DNA from: Chaunax sp. Z400
Lineage: Eukaryota; Chordata; Actinopteri; Lophiiformes; Chaunacidae
DNA: 64,000 nucleotides
Assembly (NCBI GenBank): GCA_037577475.1
Contig: CM075203.1
Span: 3,861,501-3,925,500 of the forward strand
Direction: 5' to 3'
The position numbers and the translations under genes were made by a program. This document shows positions 11,901-23,100 of the stretch, piece by piece (position 1 is the stretch's first letter; every line of letters begins with the position of its first letter). The notes beneath the pieces are model-generated. The model saw only the letters and a list, made by a program, of their open reading frames with translations. It had not been told where the DNA came from and ran no database searches.

Positions 11901-13844
11901 TGCAAGTGGGTGTGTGTTAAGAGTGTGTGTGAGAGAGAGAGAGAATAATTGAGGCTGCTGAGCAGAGCGAACTCTCCCATGGGTATATTGATTAGACCGT
12001 TAATTCAGAAGAACGTGAAACTGGAGTCGGCTGCTGACTGAGAGGAAACTGGACAGACTGACAGAAGCAGGGGGGGCTGACAGACGGACAACATAAAGAC
12101 TGACTGAGGCATGGGACACATGGCAGAATGACATAGAGGCGGGGATGATGGATAGATGAGTGGGCATTAACTGGAGCAAAATAAGGGATTAGCGGGATAA
12201 GCTCCTGAATGACTGACCGACTGAAAACAAACTGGGGGAAAGATACAGATACGGTGGCTGCAGAGGGACATAAATGAGGAGAGACATCAATAGATTGTTG
12301 AGGTGGAATAAGCACAGAAACGCTGAGCATGCTCAGATCGAATGCTCAGAGGTTGGGTGATGATGCATTTGTGTTTATAAAAGTAATGCATTACTCAACA
12401 AGTAAATGTCAGTTTAGTGACTAATAGCAAACATATGAAGAGTCGACACCCATGTTAACTGTGAGGATCTATTAAGGCACAGCGGTTCTTTGGAGATAAA
12501 TGTTGATATTAAGCACGTATAAAGCTTACAGCTGGTATAGTTTAGTTTGATAAAGGGAATTTTTTTCTACTTTTTTTGAGCATTACAAATAAACTACTTG
12601 AGGGATTACCATGAAACCGGGTGGAGGGGTGGTGCATGTACCATGGAGTTAAATCATCATATTTGGCAGATATTTCTTGAGGAAATCTGCTTTTACTGAA
12701 ATATAATTTTTCTTGAATAATTACCAGTTTGCAGTACAGGTTGCTGGTCCACCCATCCAGCACTGCTCCCTGCCGGACCTCCACTGGAGCAGTAGTGATT
12801 TCCTCCACACAACCAGACCTCCACACCACTTTTGGACCTATTTTGGGTAATGGTGTTGGTGCTGTCTAGTTACAAATCATCTTGAGGGGGATATGAATAT
12901 CCTCAGGCAACACGAGTGTCTGCACAAAAATGTAACCCATTCATAAAAATATTTCAGTCAGGACCAAAGTGGTGAAACTAGGTGGGAGGACCGTCGCTGT
13001 TTTTTGACATTTTCTTTAATTTGTCATGGAATAAGTGAGAGTGTGTGCAAGTTGATGCAGATCCAAATAAAAAATCTGGATCTACCAGATTTAAAAGTTT
13101 GGCTGTTACAAATCCAATAACCTTAAAATGTGGTTACAGGACAAATCTGGGGGGGGGTAAGGCCTTGGTGCCGAGTATGTGGAGTCATAGCCTAGCTTAT
13201 ATAACAGCACAGAGGAAACGGTACCACACAAACATAAGTACATCACATTAATGACCAGTAGATGTTAAGATGGTGCAAAAATAACACACTATAAATACAT
13301 TTTGCATTTTCACATTTAATGCCAACAATGAGTTGCACTGATTCCACTGCGGGCACACAGCTGCAAACAAATATAGTTGGAGCCGAATCACCCTCTGATA
13401 TTTTCTGCCGCATCTAATGGTGACAGATTTGCTGCTGCTCTGCCATGTAATAATGACCCACATCCCTGCAGGAGATGCCACATGCAGGTATGATATTGTG
13501 TTACTGCTTGGAATAAGTGTGTGCATGTGTCTGCGTGTTCTTATCATAAGAGCACAGAGACAGCCGGACAACACAGAGAAAAACGTACAAATGGACATGA
13601 CATTTACTAGATAATCCAATCACAGGTGAGAGAGAGGAGGGTCTTTGAGGGATGTGATGAAGATAAACCGGTAAATTGTTCCATGCTTACATGTTGTGTG
13701 TGAGTGTGTGGTTGGTATGGTGTTTGTGTGTGTGTGTGTGTGTGTGAGTGTGGGTGTTTTACCATTCTGGGAGATGTTGGATAGGTCGGTGATGATCCTG
13801 TTGGCCTTCCTCTTGTTAGAAAGGGCAGCAGTTGTGAGAGGCAT
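8972..13844 (-). CDS. myoz1: Myozenin-1 (calsarcin-2), five coding exons, 246 aa
   Basis: Myozenins are Z-disc proteins of striated muscle that bind alpha-actinin, filamin C, telethonin and calcineurin. Coding exons on the minus strand are 13763-13844, 10387-10553, 10216-10285, 9934-10120 and 8972-9206. Phases join without error and total 741 nt including TGA. The start is MPLTTAALSNKRKANRIITD, resembling the MYOZ1 N-terminus. Family hallmarks follow: DVMLEELTLLNNKGSKMFKM near residues 48-67, a short proline stretch (PPPVPPKP), YVSPWERAM, KSFNRTALPFGGYDKATK, and the C-terminal RPSFNRTPIGW block ending DGETDDL. Human MYOZ1 is 299 aa (from memory); the Gly/Gln-rich middle is missing here, which explains the shorter length. 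The choice of MYOZ1 over MYOZ2/3 rests on the N-terminus, the C-terminus and adjacency to synpo2l. Any upstream non-coding exon was not found. The ATG has G at -3. Confidence 0.93.
12880..13190. repeat. Dispersed repeat copies in myoz1 intron 1
   Basis: Two juxtaposed fragments are seen. Bases 12880-12995 match the family with a gggggatatgaat segment and the phrase GTCAGGACCAAAGTGGTG (also at 17.4 and 51.2 kb). Bases 13025-13175 match the family containing GATGCAGATCCAAAT followed by ATCTGGATC(T/C)ACCAGATTT (also at 26.7 and 63.05 kb). No coding capacity. Confidence 0.7.
13725..13750. repeat. (GT)n next to the myoz1 exon 1 donor
   Basis: On the transcribed strand this is a CA run that begins about a dozen bases inside intron 1, right after the donor at 13762. 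CA runs near donors are known binding sites for hnRNP L-type splicing regulators; any effect here is inference. Confidence 0.85.
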
Positions 13845-15119
13845 GGCTGAAGGACACAACAGAGAAATGATGACTTCATAATAACATTAATAGTCTTCGT
13901 CAGACTGCAGTTCAAAATTAACCAGCTGGCAACTGAACATTTACAGAAATATTGATGATTTGTTTATTGTCCTTATGAATAAATAAATAAAATCAGGTCC
14001 TTTTACCAGTTTTAAGACAAAGTATTGCAGCTACTTTGCACACAAAAGAAAAATACCAACAATAACCGGCTTATTCTGCATATTTAAACTGCATCTCAAC
14101 AAAGTTTGTTACAGATAAAACTCCATCCATGAATTATTAACTTTAGGACAAACTTCCATGATCCAAAATGAAATTTCACAGACATTTTCACAGTAAAGTT
14201 TGAAGCAAAGTTTAGATTTATTTAAATCTTGAAATCTAAACCCTCACTAATTAATATATGACCGCATGTGTAATATGAGATTAATCATCTTACGCTTATC
14301 TTATTTTGCATCTGACTGTTTAATTCACCACCAAATTTCCAGCTGCTTTTGCAGAGGCTGCAGTTTGGCAATTCATATCAGATCTGCACAGTCCTTAGAA
14401 ATATTTAAATCTGAAGACCCATCTCTTCTCAAATTTAGGGAAAACTTAATTCTTAACACTTAATTCTGATCCACACCAAAATCAAATAGTTTATCTCCTA
14501 GTCTATTCCTCATCCTTTCTCCAAGTTTGGTTGAAATCTGTCCTTTTGCTAACAAGCAAATGGACATGGGTGAAAACATAATCTCCTTGGCAGAGGTAAG
14601 GATTTACATTTATCACATATCCAGTAACATGACTCCATATGAATTCTGCTTCATAACTCCTGAAGGTGTAAATAGGCGACGTATTTCTGACACATCCACC
14701 ATAGCAACTTTATAAAGTGACAATATTTAAGGCTTACACGAATGAGACTGTTTCTTCCAGCATGTGCTTAACAGCACATGTCAGAGGAATTATGATGGGA
14801 GCAAAGGGGGAAGTCGGGTGAAGTAGAAATGGATGGATGGGTCAACAAAACTCCGGAGCGCTTTGTTTCCTGTGTCCAACAGTCAGTGGCTTTGCTTTAC
14901 CAACTTCATTCTCTAACATTAACCACATTATGTGTTCTAGTGCCATTTGAAACCAGTGTTTTCCTTAACTTAACCAAGTAGATCCTGTACTTAAGCTTCA
15001 CCATAGATTTGTCCCATCATAAAACAAATTTACAGGTACAAACAGATTACATCAGAAAATGCGTGTGCAGATAGCGCAGTGGTTTAAGGTCTTAAATGAT
15101 CACTAACATCTATTCCAAT

Positions 15120-15167
15120 GTTTGGACACAGTTTCCCATCCACTTGAATGGGAAACTGTGTCCAAAC
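15120..15167. mobile_element. Tc1-type terminal inverted repeats meeting as a hairpin
   Basis: A perfect 20-bp inverted repeat (stem 15120-15139 with 15148-15167) encloses an 8-nt loop. Just beyond the right arm the sequence reads CTTTTGACTGGTACTGTATA. Read on the minus strand this is the familiar Tc1-like terminus TATACAGTACCAGTCAAAAG joined to TTTGGACACA. The object looks like an element reduced to almost nothing but its ends. Confidence 0.75.
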
Positions 15168-16677
15168 TTTTGACTGGTACTGTATATAAAGTTGACAGGT
15201 GTAGCAACAAGACAGACAGACATTTGAAATACGATGCAACAAAACTTTCCCATAAATATTTCATGTGAGAGTCTAAAGGGATTTCTAACATTTGTTCGTG
15301 TCTGATGAAGTTGCACATCATGTCCTAAATTCTTGCAAGCTCCAGCAGAAGCTGGCTGGATCCCCTAATTGAGTTAAGCCCACTTTAAACATTGTATAGT
15401 TCCCATATACCCTTGAGGACAGTAATTCCCAGTGGCAGCTCCTGTCTCTATTGACTAACCACTCAGATGAGGACCGGCAGTATGTCACTGTCTATTGCAC
15501 AGGTCGAAAGCAATTATGTAAGGCTGGAGGTGAGTCCCAGCACAAGAGAAAAAGCTGGAGGGCCCGTCTGCACAGGGACAGTTAATGTAATTGCTTTTCA
15601 TCCGCTGTAATTGAAGCTCATTTCCTTGCCTGGGATTCAGCCCTGTGTGAGCTATTTTTATGAACACATGTTCAATAGCACTGTAGGACTGTCATCAGCA
15701 CAAGACATACTGTACATGCAAGTACACCAGCACCGACAGACACACACAGATCTGCACTAGATTGGCTTCTCTCTTGTGATTCGTGTGATCAAAAACTGGA
15801 GATTACAGGTGTTTTTGGATGTTCTGGGAAATGCAAGATGGAGGATGTCCTGACGGCGAATACAGAAGCAGCGCGAGGGCCAGGGTCCTGTTACTGCCTC
15901 CCTGAGTGAAGAGGTGCTCCTGCCCCCCCCCCCACAACCGGCCTGTTTTAGCTCCAGATAAATCTTGAGGAGACAGCTGGGGAGGAAGGGCATCAGTAAG
16001 CACATTCCCAAATGTGCACATACATCCATACCCGCGGACTAAAAACTCCACCACAGAGGGCCACATTCCTCACCTACCACAGCGTTAGGTAAGACCTGGT
16101 GGAAGTCGAGCCACCAGCTAACTTTTGTGACACAGATTTCAGTTTAATTGATATTTTAATTAGTAAAAATTACTCAGGAAATTGACATAATTGTAAAATA
16201 TGCAATGGAATTTTCATTAGGTGAAGCCTTTCTTGAAAACGTACTATGACTTTTAACATGACTACAACATGAAGTTGACTTTTTCTCATCCAGGTGCAGG
16301 AGCCTCAGGCCACAGATGGGAGCAACTCCTACAGCCAAAATCTGCCGACCACAGAAATCAAATCTCTTTGCCCTTAAAGAGAATCCATAATAATTCGACA
16401 ACGCAGTGGCCATCAGCATCAGATAATCCACAGACACTCTAAGCATGTTTAACACACATTTGTGCATCTCTAATATCTTACCTATGACCCAGGTATCCAC
16501 AGGAAGACACAGGTCCCAGAAGGTCCCAGAGAGGTGGGTCAGGGGAAGAGGAATATAGATTCCCAGGTAGATTTGTGTCCCAGCGCTTGTATTGTACTGC
16601 CTGCCCTCCTCTTCGCCCCGGAGAGAGTGAAACCCTATCAGCAGGGCTGCTCCAGTGCTATGGACCTGGCCTCTGGG

Positions 16678-16772
16678 GCTGGAGGGGTGGGGTGGATTGA
16701 GTGGGGTGGGGTGGATTGAGTGGGGTGGGGGGGTGGGGGTAAAGAGGAGGAGGGTGGGTGGGGTGTTTTGAG
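16678..16772 (+). repeat. G-rich tandem repeat with quadruplex potential
   Basis: Repeated GGGGTGGATTGAGT units run into GGGGTGGGGGGGTGGGGG and later GGGTGGGTGGGG. Many runs of three or more G with short loops fit the G-quadruplex pattern on the plus strand. It lies between genes. Confidence 0.8.
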
Positions 16773-16828
16773 TTCAGAGGTTAGTGAGACGATTGATAAT
16801 AGGACATTGATATTGTTGTTTTTTTATC

Positions 16829-16830
<2 letters not shown>

Positions 16831-16871
<41 letters not shown>
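16831..16871. repeat. (GATA)n microsatellite
   Basis: About ten GATA units follow a T-rich run. No gene overlaps it. Confidence 0.95.
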
Positions 16872-16872
<1 letters not shown>

Positions 16873-17399
16873 AAACACATAAAGAGGGTTTTAACCAATC
16901 AACCTAAGGCCCAAATCTGTTTATCATTTGATTGATAATGAGATGCATCAATAGTTTCATGTGTAAACCTCACTTAAACATGGAGTCACTTAAGATGGGG
17001 TCTTCATCCCAGACTTCGGAGCAACCAGAGGAGTTGTGTATTGTATCCTAGAGTCGACCCGTCCCGACGGAGAGCAGAGGCTTTTAATAACATCCCAGAA
17101 GAGAAGTCACTCGGGTTTATGTGCCTCTGGGCCATTTATGCTTTTGTTGATACCTTTGGGTATGATTCACACCTTCATGGCTTGTTTGTGGCCTCGGTTC
17201 TTCATCGTTCCAGTCACAGCTCCTCATCGGTCAGATTCAACCAGTAGCTTTTGTAAGTAACCATTGGTTTGTCCACTTTTGTGCACAGGAGTAATTGTGG
17301 GGACAAAAAGCTGTAAAGGCTTCATATTTCTATTCATTATGCTTTAAGTTTTGCATATTTAGTACTGAGCAAAAACTGCTATCGAGTCTAATGAATATG

Positions 17400-17830
17400 A
17401 TTAGTTTAGCAGGTATTTGATGTGATTCAGAATTTGGTGAAAAGTTGAGAAGTCACCATAGTTATTGCATTTCATCATGGGGGCGACATGAATGAATGAC
17501 ATGAATGAATGTCTGTACAAGATTTCATAACCATTCATTCAGTAGTTTTTGGTACTTTTCACTCAAAACCACAAGCTCATAGTGACGCTAAGGAGAAGTC
17601 AGGAGATCACCGTGACTGTCTGAGTGATTTCTGGTGCCAGTCTGTGAGATAGATGTTGGGTTACTTCACAAGGATATGTGGGAACGTTAACCAGCCTGGG
17701 GCTCTGAATGAAAAGCCACAGGAACACTGGTATTTGTTTTGGCAATACATTAAATAGTTGTTGAGAAATTCAAAATCTGGGCAAAAGCAGTGACATCACC
17801 ATCCCTAGAGTCATGTCAAAAAATCCCTTT
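17400..17830. repeat. Dispersed teleost repeat (GTTAGCATGCTAAC family)
   Basis: Diagnostic phrases are a CAGGTATTTGATG-type segment, GACATGAATGAATGTCTGTAC, CATTCAGTAGTTTTTGG, AAATAGTTGTTGAGAAATTC and CACCATCCCTAGAGTCATG. The same phrases, diverged, recur near 23.4-23.8 and 51.2-51.5 kb. The copy is internally rearranged (a short duplicated GACATGAATGAATG is visible). No coding capacity. Confidence 0.65.
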
Positions 17831-18200
17831 CTCATAGTTCTTATTCACCCAAACACATCAGTTAATAAAGAATCAGAAAACAATACAGAAACACATTGTT
17901 TTCCAACATACTCACCCTCAAATGAGAGTTTGAATGGGAATTAATTGTCCAATATCTGACCTGCCCCTAAACTCTGACCCTTGACCCGCAACTCATGACT
18001 CGGATGCAGAAACAAGGTGTGAGGAAAGGTGTGAGGCTCGCTGCTCTGCTGCTTTGGCAGAGCAGCGAGCAAAGACAGGATGTATGATGCAGCTCCTCCC
18101 CTCCACTCTCAATCACGCTGTAAAAAAGCCATCAGAATTAAGAGTTTAGCACCGGGCCAAATAGCTGGAGATTAACGGCTCCAAAAATAGGTGAAATGGG

Positions 18201-18317
<117 letters not shown>

Positions 18318-19261
18318 TCTGTGTAATTGAGCGAGAGAGGTATTAACAGAGGAGAGAGACAGAAAGAGGGAAAATTGTAGAACTAATTTGGTAATTTGGC
18401 CAAGAGTTAAAAGAGCCACCTCGCTCATTACTTTAAGTGCATTTAAAGCTTTGATATAATTCTAAAATCCAGTGACCTAGTTTGTTGAAAAGTGAATACG
18501 CTGCACGCAAGGATTTGCACTTTTGTTTTGTACCTTCCCTTAGCCCAGCAGCTAAGCTTACCAGGACCTGAACAGGACTAAAGTTAGCAGCTAAAGTTAG
18601 CCTCGTCTGTCACCTGATCCCAGTCAAGGGTCATAGGTTAGATGTCTCTCTGTGGCTGTGGTTGGGTTTCACAGCTCCACGTCCATCAGGTGGCGGTCTT
18701 TAAACCGCTCTGAGATGTGGGCCAACAATCCTACAAGAACATTTTCAACCCGCATAGATTAGATATTAAATCTAAAACAGAAGAATTAGAAAAAGGATAT
18801 TTGAAATTATTTTTATCACTTCTCACTACGGATTACCAAATATACCATCTTTACAGATAGAATCTATAGATTTTTATTTTGGATTAAAAAAATAAGATAT
18901 AAAATGAGATGTTACTCTTATTATAGCAGTGTAAAATATAATTAGACAGGGGAGGAGACCAGAATCTGGTGGTGGAACTTATCTGGATGGTAAAGCCTAC
19001 AGTGCCTCCCTGTGGTGAAAGTAAAAAAATTTAAAAAAAGCATTTTCTTGATGCCAAAACTATTACTTTTAAAGTCTGTATTTGATCTCAAAACTGCCTA
19101 AATCCCTACAGAACAAATAAGCTGTTAGGCGAGTCAGTAAATGCCAGAAAAAGGTCAAACTAGTGGGGTGGATGAGATACTGTACCCTGGTGCAGAATCG
19201 AGTGGTGACGTGGGTGACACAGGAAGAAACAGAGTGACAGCTGATGTGACTCATGTCTATT

Positions 19262-19267
19262 TTTATT
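19262..19267 (-). terminator. synpo2l: Candidate synpo2l polyadenylation signal
   Basis: Going downstream from the synpo2l stop on the minus strand, this is the first canonical AATAAA I can find. It would make a 3' UTR of about 0.95 kb that includes the AT repeat at 19465-19558. The downstream GT-rich element is weak and non-canonical signals closer to the stop are possible. Confidence 0.3.
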
Positions 19268-19462
19268 CAGGCTCTCGGCCTCTGTAGAAGAGAATCACAG
19301 CTAAAAAGACACGTTAAACTTCTCCATATCAACAGACGAGAACTCAAGTCTACTGCGAAAGACGGCAATTCTTCGTGGCGGCTGTTCTATGAAAAACTAC
19401 AGAAGCCGAAGCTCACACTGCTGCAGATTGAAAAAAGAAACTCAATCAAACACACATACTTA

Positions 19463-19464
<2 letters not shown>

Positions 19465-19558
<94 letters not shown>
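19465..19558. repeat. (AT)47 microsatellite
   Basis: Ninety-four uninterrupted bases of alternating A and T. It lies about 640 nt downstream of the synpo2l stop codon and possibly within its 3' UTR. It is self-complementary and can extrude a cruciform or hairpin. Confidence 0.97.
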
Positions 19559-19560
<2 letters not shown>

Positions 19561-20198
19561 CAGAAAGGGGAATTGCAGTAGCAGCTACTTTGTTGTTGGC
19601 AAGCAACTTTTCTAATACGATACTGCTGGATGGCGGCATGTACTGTAGGGTGTTTATACTCTATTTATACTCTATGGAGTTAAATGTGCACCTTTTACAC
19701 CTCGTCAGACATTACTTCTATTATGTCACTTCATCAGTGCCTCCTACCTTTTTTGAACTTTTTCCCATCCTCAACCACAACTCTCTCGCAACAGTCTCTT
19801 TTCACATCCTCTACTCTTCATCTTTTATGTATAATTCTTCATCATTCAATACAATATTTACAGAGTCTTCACCAGCGTCTCTCGCTGTCCTTTTCAATCT
19901 GCCGTTGAGCTCAGTTTTTGAACTTCTCTTTAGTTTCCATTGTGCAAAAACTCAGTGTTCCCGTTAACGAAAACCAAATGCATTGGATAAATAAGTCAAC
20001 AAGATTAAATCCAAGTCATAAAATGTGGTCTTGTGATAACATGTGTCTGATAAAACCCAAAGCTGCAGTAACAACACTAAATACATCAATAGAATAAAAT
20101 ACTACAATATTACAATACTAAAAACACATGGATTTTTAAAAAATGTTGCTCTATGTTCACATAGAGCCATGGCTTATTGTGTCCAGACCAGAGTCTGT

Positions 20199-23100
20199 TC
20201 AGTGCAGAGTGGATCCAGGGCGCCACACACAAGGCTGTAGACCCATGTTGGAAGTACTGAACCTGGGCCTGGGGACCCTGGGAAGTTGAGTGCTGGTGAA
20301 TGTCGGCTGAGAGACACCAGCAGGGCTCAAGGGGCTCAGGTCTGGAGCACTCTTAAACTGCCTGTTGGCCTGTGCACTGCTGTCGGGCTGAAGGTGGGAG
20401 GTAGTCGGGGACTGGACTGGATTTGGAGCCGCAGCAGAGGAGAGGGTGGGGAGCTGAGGAAGTGGAGCAGTAGGAGCAGGGGGAGGTGGGGGAGACAGAG
20501 GGGAGCTGGCCCACTGAGTTTGGTAAGGTTGGGGTGGGTAGGGTCCAACTGTGGGTGGGGGAGATGTGACATCTGAGCGCCACACTGGCTCTCCAAGTGT
20601 CGTAGCTGATCGAGGTAGGATGACTTTGAGGGCAGGTCCTGTGGCTGTCGGGGGAGGCGTGGAGAAACGTTTCACCTCACACACTCGTGCTGTCTTCTGA
20701 GGACCGCCTGTCATTCCTCGCTGCTGCTGCTGATATGTGGTGTCTTGGGGAACCCCACCCCTATAATTGAACAGAGAAGAGTTGAGCTGGTGGGGCTGGT
20801 GGCTCATAATGTCCACAGACTTCATGCCTGCCTTCTGCCGTCCAGCTACCCCAGACTTTGTCACCTCAGGCTTTTTCTGGGCCTTTGGAGGGCAGGAGGG
20901 AGAGAGAAGGGGGTTGTAGCTGATAGGAGGAGGAGCACGGATGTTGGGCGAGTATTTCCAGGCAGCAGGGAGAGAAGGTGTGGGTGAGGGCTCCCTCGTC
21001 TGGGCTGGAGAGTAAGGTGCTGCAGCGACAGAGGGAGCTCTTTCCACCACATACCGATCCATTCTGTTCTGCCTGCGAGCAAACAGCTGACCTCCCTTCC
21101 CCGCCAGCTGTGGCAACTGAGGGGCTTGTGGTTTGGGAGCTACAGGAGGTGGCCTGGGTCCCCGCTGAGCCTGCATGAAGTTACAGGCCTCTGCCCCCAA
21201 CCTCAGCCAGTCCTCCTCCGGCCCTGACTCATGTCCGGTCTCCCCACTGGGTGTCGCTACTACCTCAGCACCTGGCGTTCTCCCAACGTGGTCATCCATG
21301 CTCTGGATCATCGTCATCAAGTCCGGGTTTGGAGATACGTCTTTGTTTTGGACTGAAGCGAACATTGGCTTCTTGCTGCTACGACGACGAGCATCATGCA
21401 GGATGCCAGTGCGAGCGGCCGGGACTGCGATGCGCTGCTCACGCGTCACCAGTGAATCAGTGGCAGTAGGATGGGGATGTGATGCGACTGTCATGGCAGC
21501 ATGAGGGCCAGGAGTCACTGCACCTGTCATGTTGATGTAGGGGTGGATAGATGGAGATGGAGAAGGTTGGGTAAGAGGAGGGGGAGGAATGGTGGACTCG
21601 GGGGAGACCTGAGTCAGATCAGAGGGATGTGGTGGGGAGATGGGAGAAGCAGAAATGCAGGTGGAGGGAGGTGGATAAGCAGGATTAGAGGGTAGTGGCT
21701 GTGCAGCTGGAGGGGAGAAGGGTTGAGCAGGTGACAGACAGACATGAGTACTTTGAGCAGCAGAAGGAGAAAACGGGGTGGAGGGGGAAGCGTACGCTGC
21801 GGGAGGAAATGTCGGAGGATTTGTGGCAAGCTGGGAGAAAGGTGTAGATGACAGAGAGGATGGAGGCGAGAGAGCTGAGGGGGGAGAGTTAACAGAGGGG
21901 GGAGTGTTGCTGTTGTTGTTTCTTGCAGGGATGTACAGAGAGGTACTAGACACCGCTCTCTTTGCATCTGGTCCTGATGGAAGGCGAGTAGGTTGGATTG
22001 TCACCATGGAGACAGCCGCCACAGGTTTGTTCGCCATGGTCATGGCTGTGGGCTTTGGTTGGGGAGGTCGAAACATCACAGAGGTTACAGATGCACGAGA
22101 AGGGGTGGATCCTGCGGTGAAGGGCCGTGCTGTACGGTTCAGAGCACCTTGATTAGGACTGAAGCCGGTGTTCAGGTGATGATCTGGGTTTGTGATTGGG
22201 CTAGGACTAAGATCAGTGTTGGGACCAGGATTAGGGTTGCCATGTTGCCCGTTTTGACTAGTTAGGGGTATCTGAGAGGGCAGACTCAGAACAACGCTAG
22301 CCCGACTAACAGCGGGCGACCCACCATTGGTCAGAGCCACAGCTGGAGGAGACATGTGTGCAGGGTGGTTTCTGATTGGCTTTGTGATGCTGCCCTGATT
22401 GGGTGAGCTCTCCTGCTCTGAGACCTCTAAATCTTGCCCTTGTTTGACAGAGGTCGCAATTCCTGGAGTTTTATAGGCTAAGATTTCCAGCCCTGAGCTG
22501 CGATTGGTTGTTGGCGTCGTTGGAGTAGTTGGTGTGGATGATGGGCAGGCAGAGCTTCTCCTGTCCAGCAGGTCCAGATAACCGGAATCCCACGTAGGGT
22601 CAAACGATGTTGAGAATCCCTCCTCATCAACTTCCGAGCCACTTAGGATGGAGCTCCCTCCTTCCTCCTCTGTCTCTCCTCCTGTCTCCCCGTCTGTATC
22701 CCCTCCTCTATCCTCTGCAGCTTTTCCAAAGCAGGTCAGCGTGTACTTCTTGGCCCTTTGCCGACGTTTCTTGAACATAAGCACCCCTTTTGAGTTGGGG
22801 TTAGGAGCATCAGTCAGCAAAGAGGCAATAGAGCGGCATTTTTTACGGGCTTCTTTCACCTGTTTCTCCACCAAACTCTCCCCACGCTGCAACTCTGCAA
22901 GACGGGAAGAGGAAAGAGAAAGAAACAAAAATAAATATGGTGACAGAAAAAGGGAACAAAGACAGAACTGGTCATTTAAATGACCTAGCAAGTCATGGGC
23001 GACAAATAATGGAAAGGGCAGTGGATGATGTATACAGTATTATCATAGAGATGAGCTGATGAGGATTAACAGTGACAGACAGGGGTGTGTGTTGTGGATT

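Noticed and set aside
15065..15095. tRNA-like A box (TAGCGCAGTGG)
   Set aside because: No B box or cloverleaf could be placed after it; at most a decayed SINE head.
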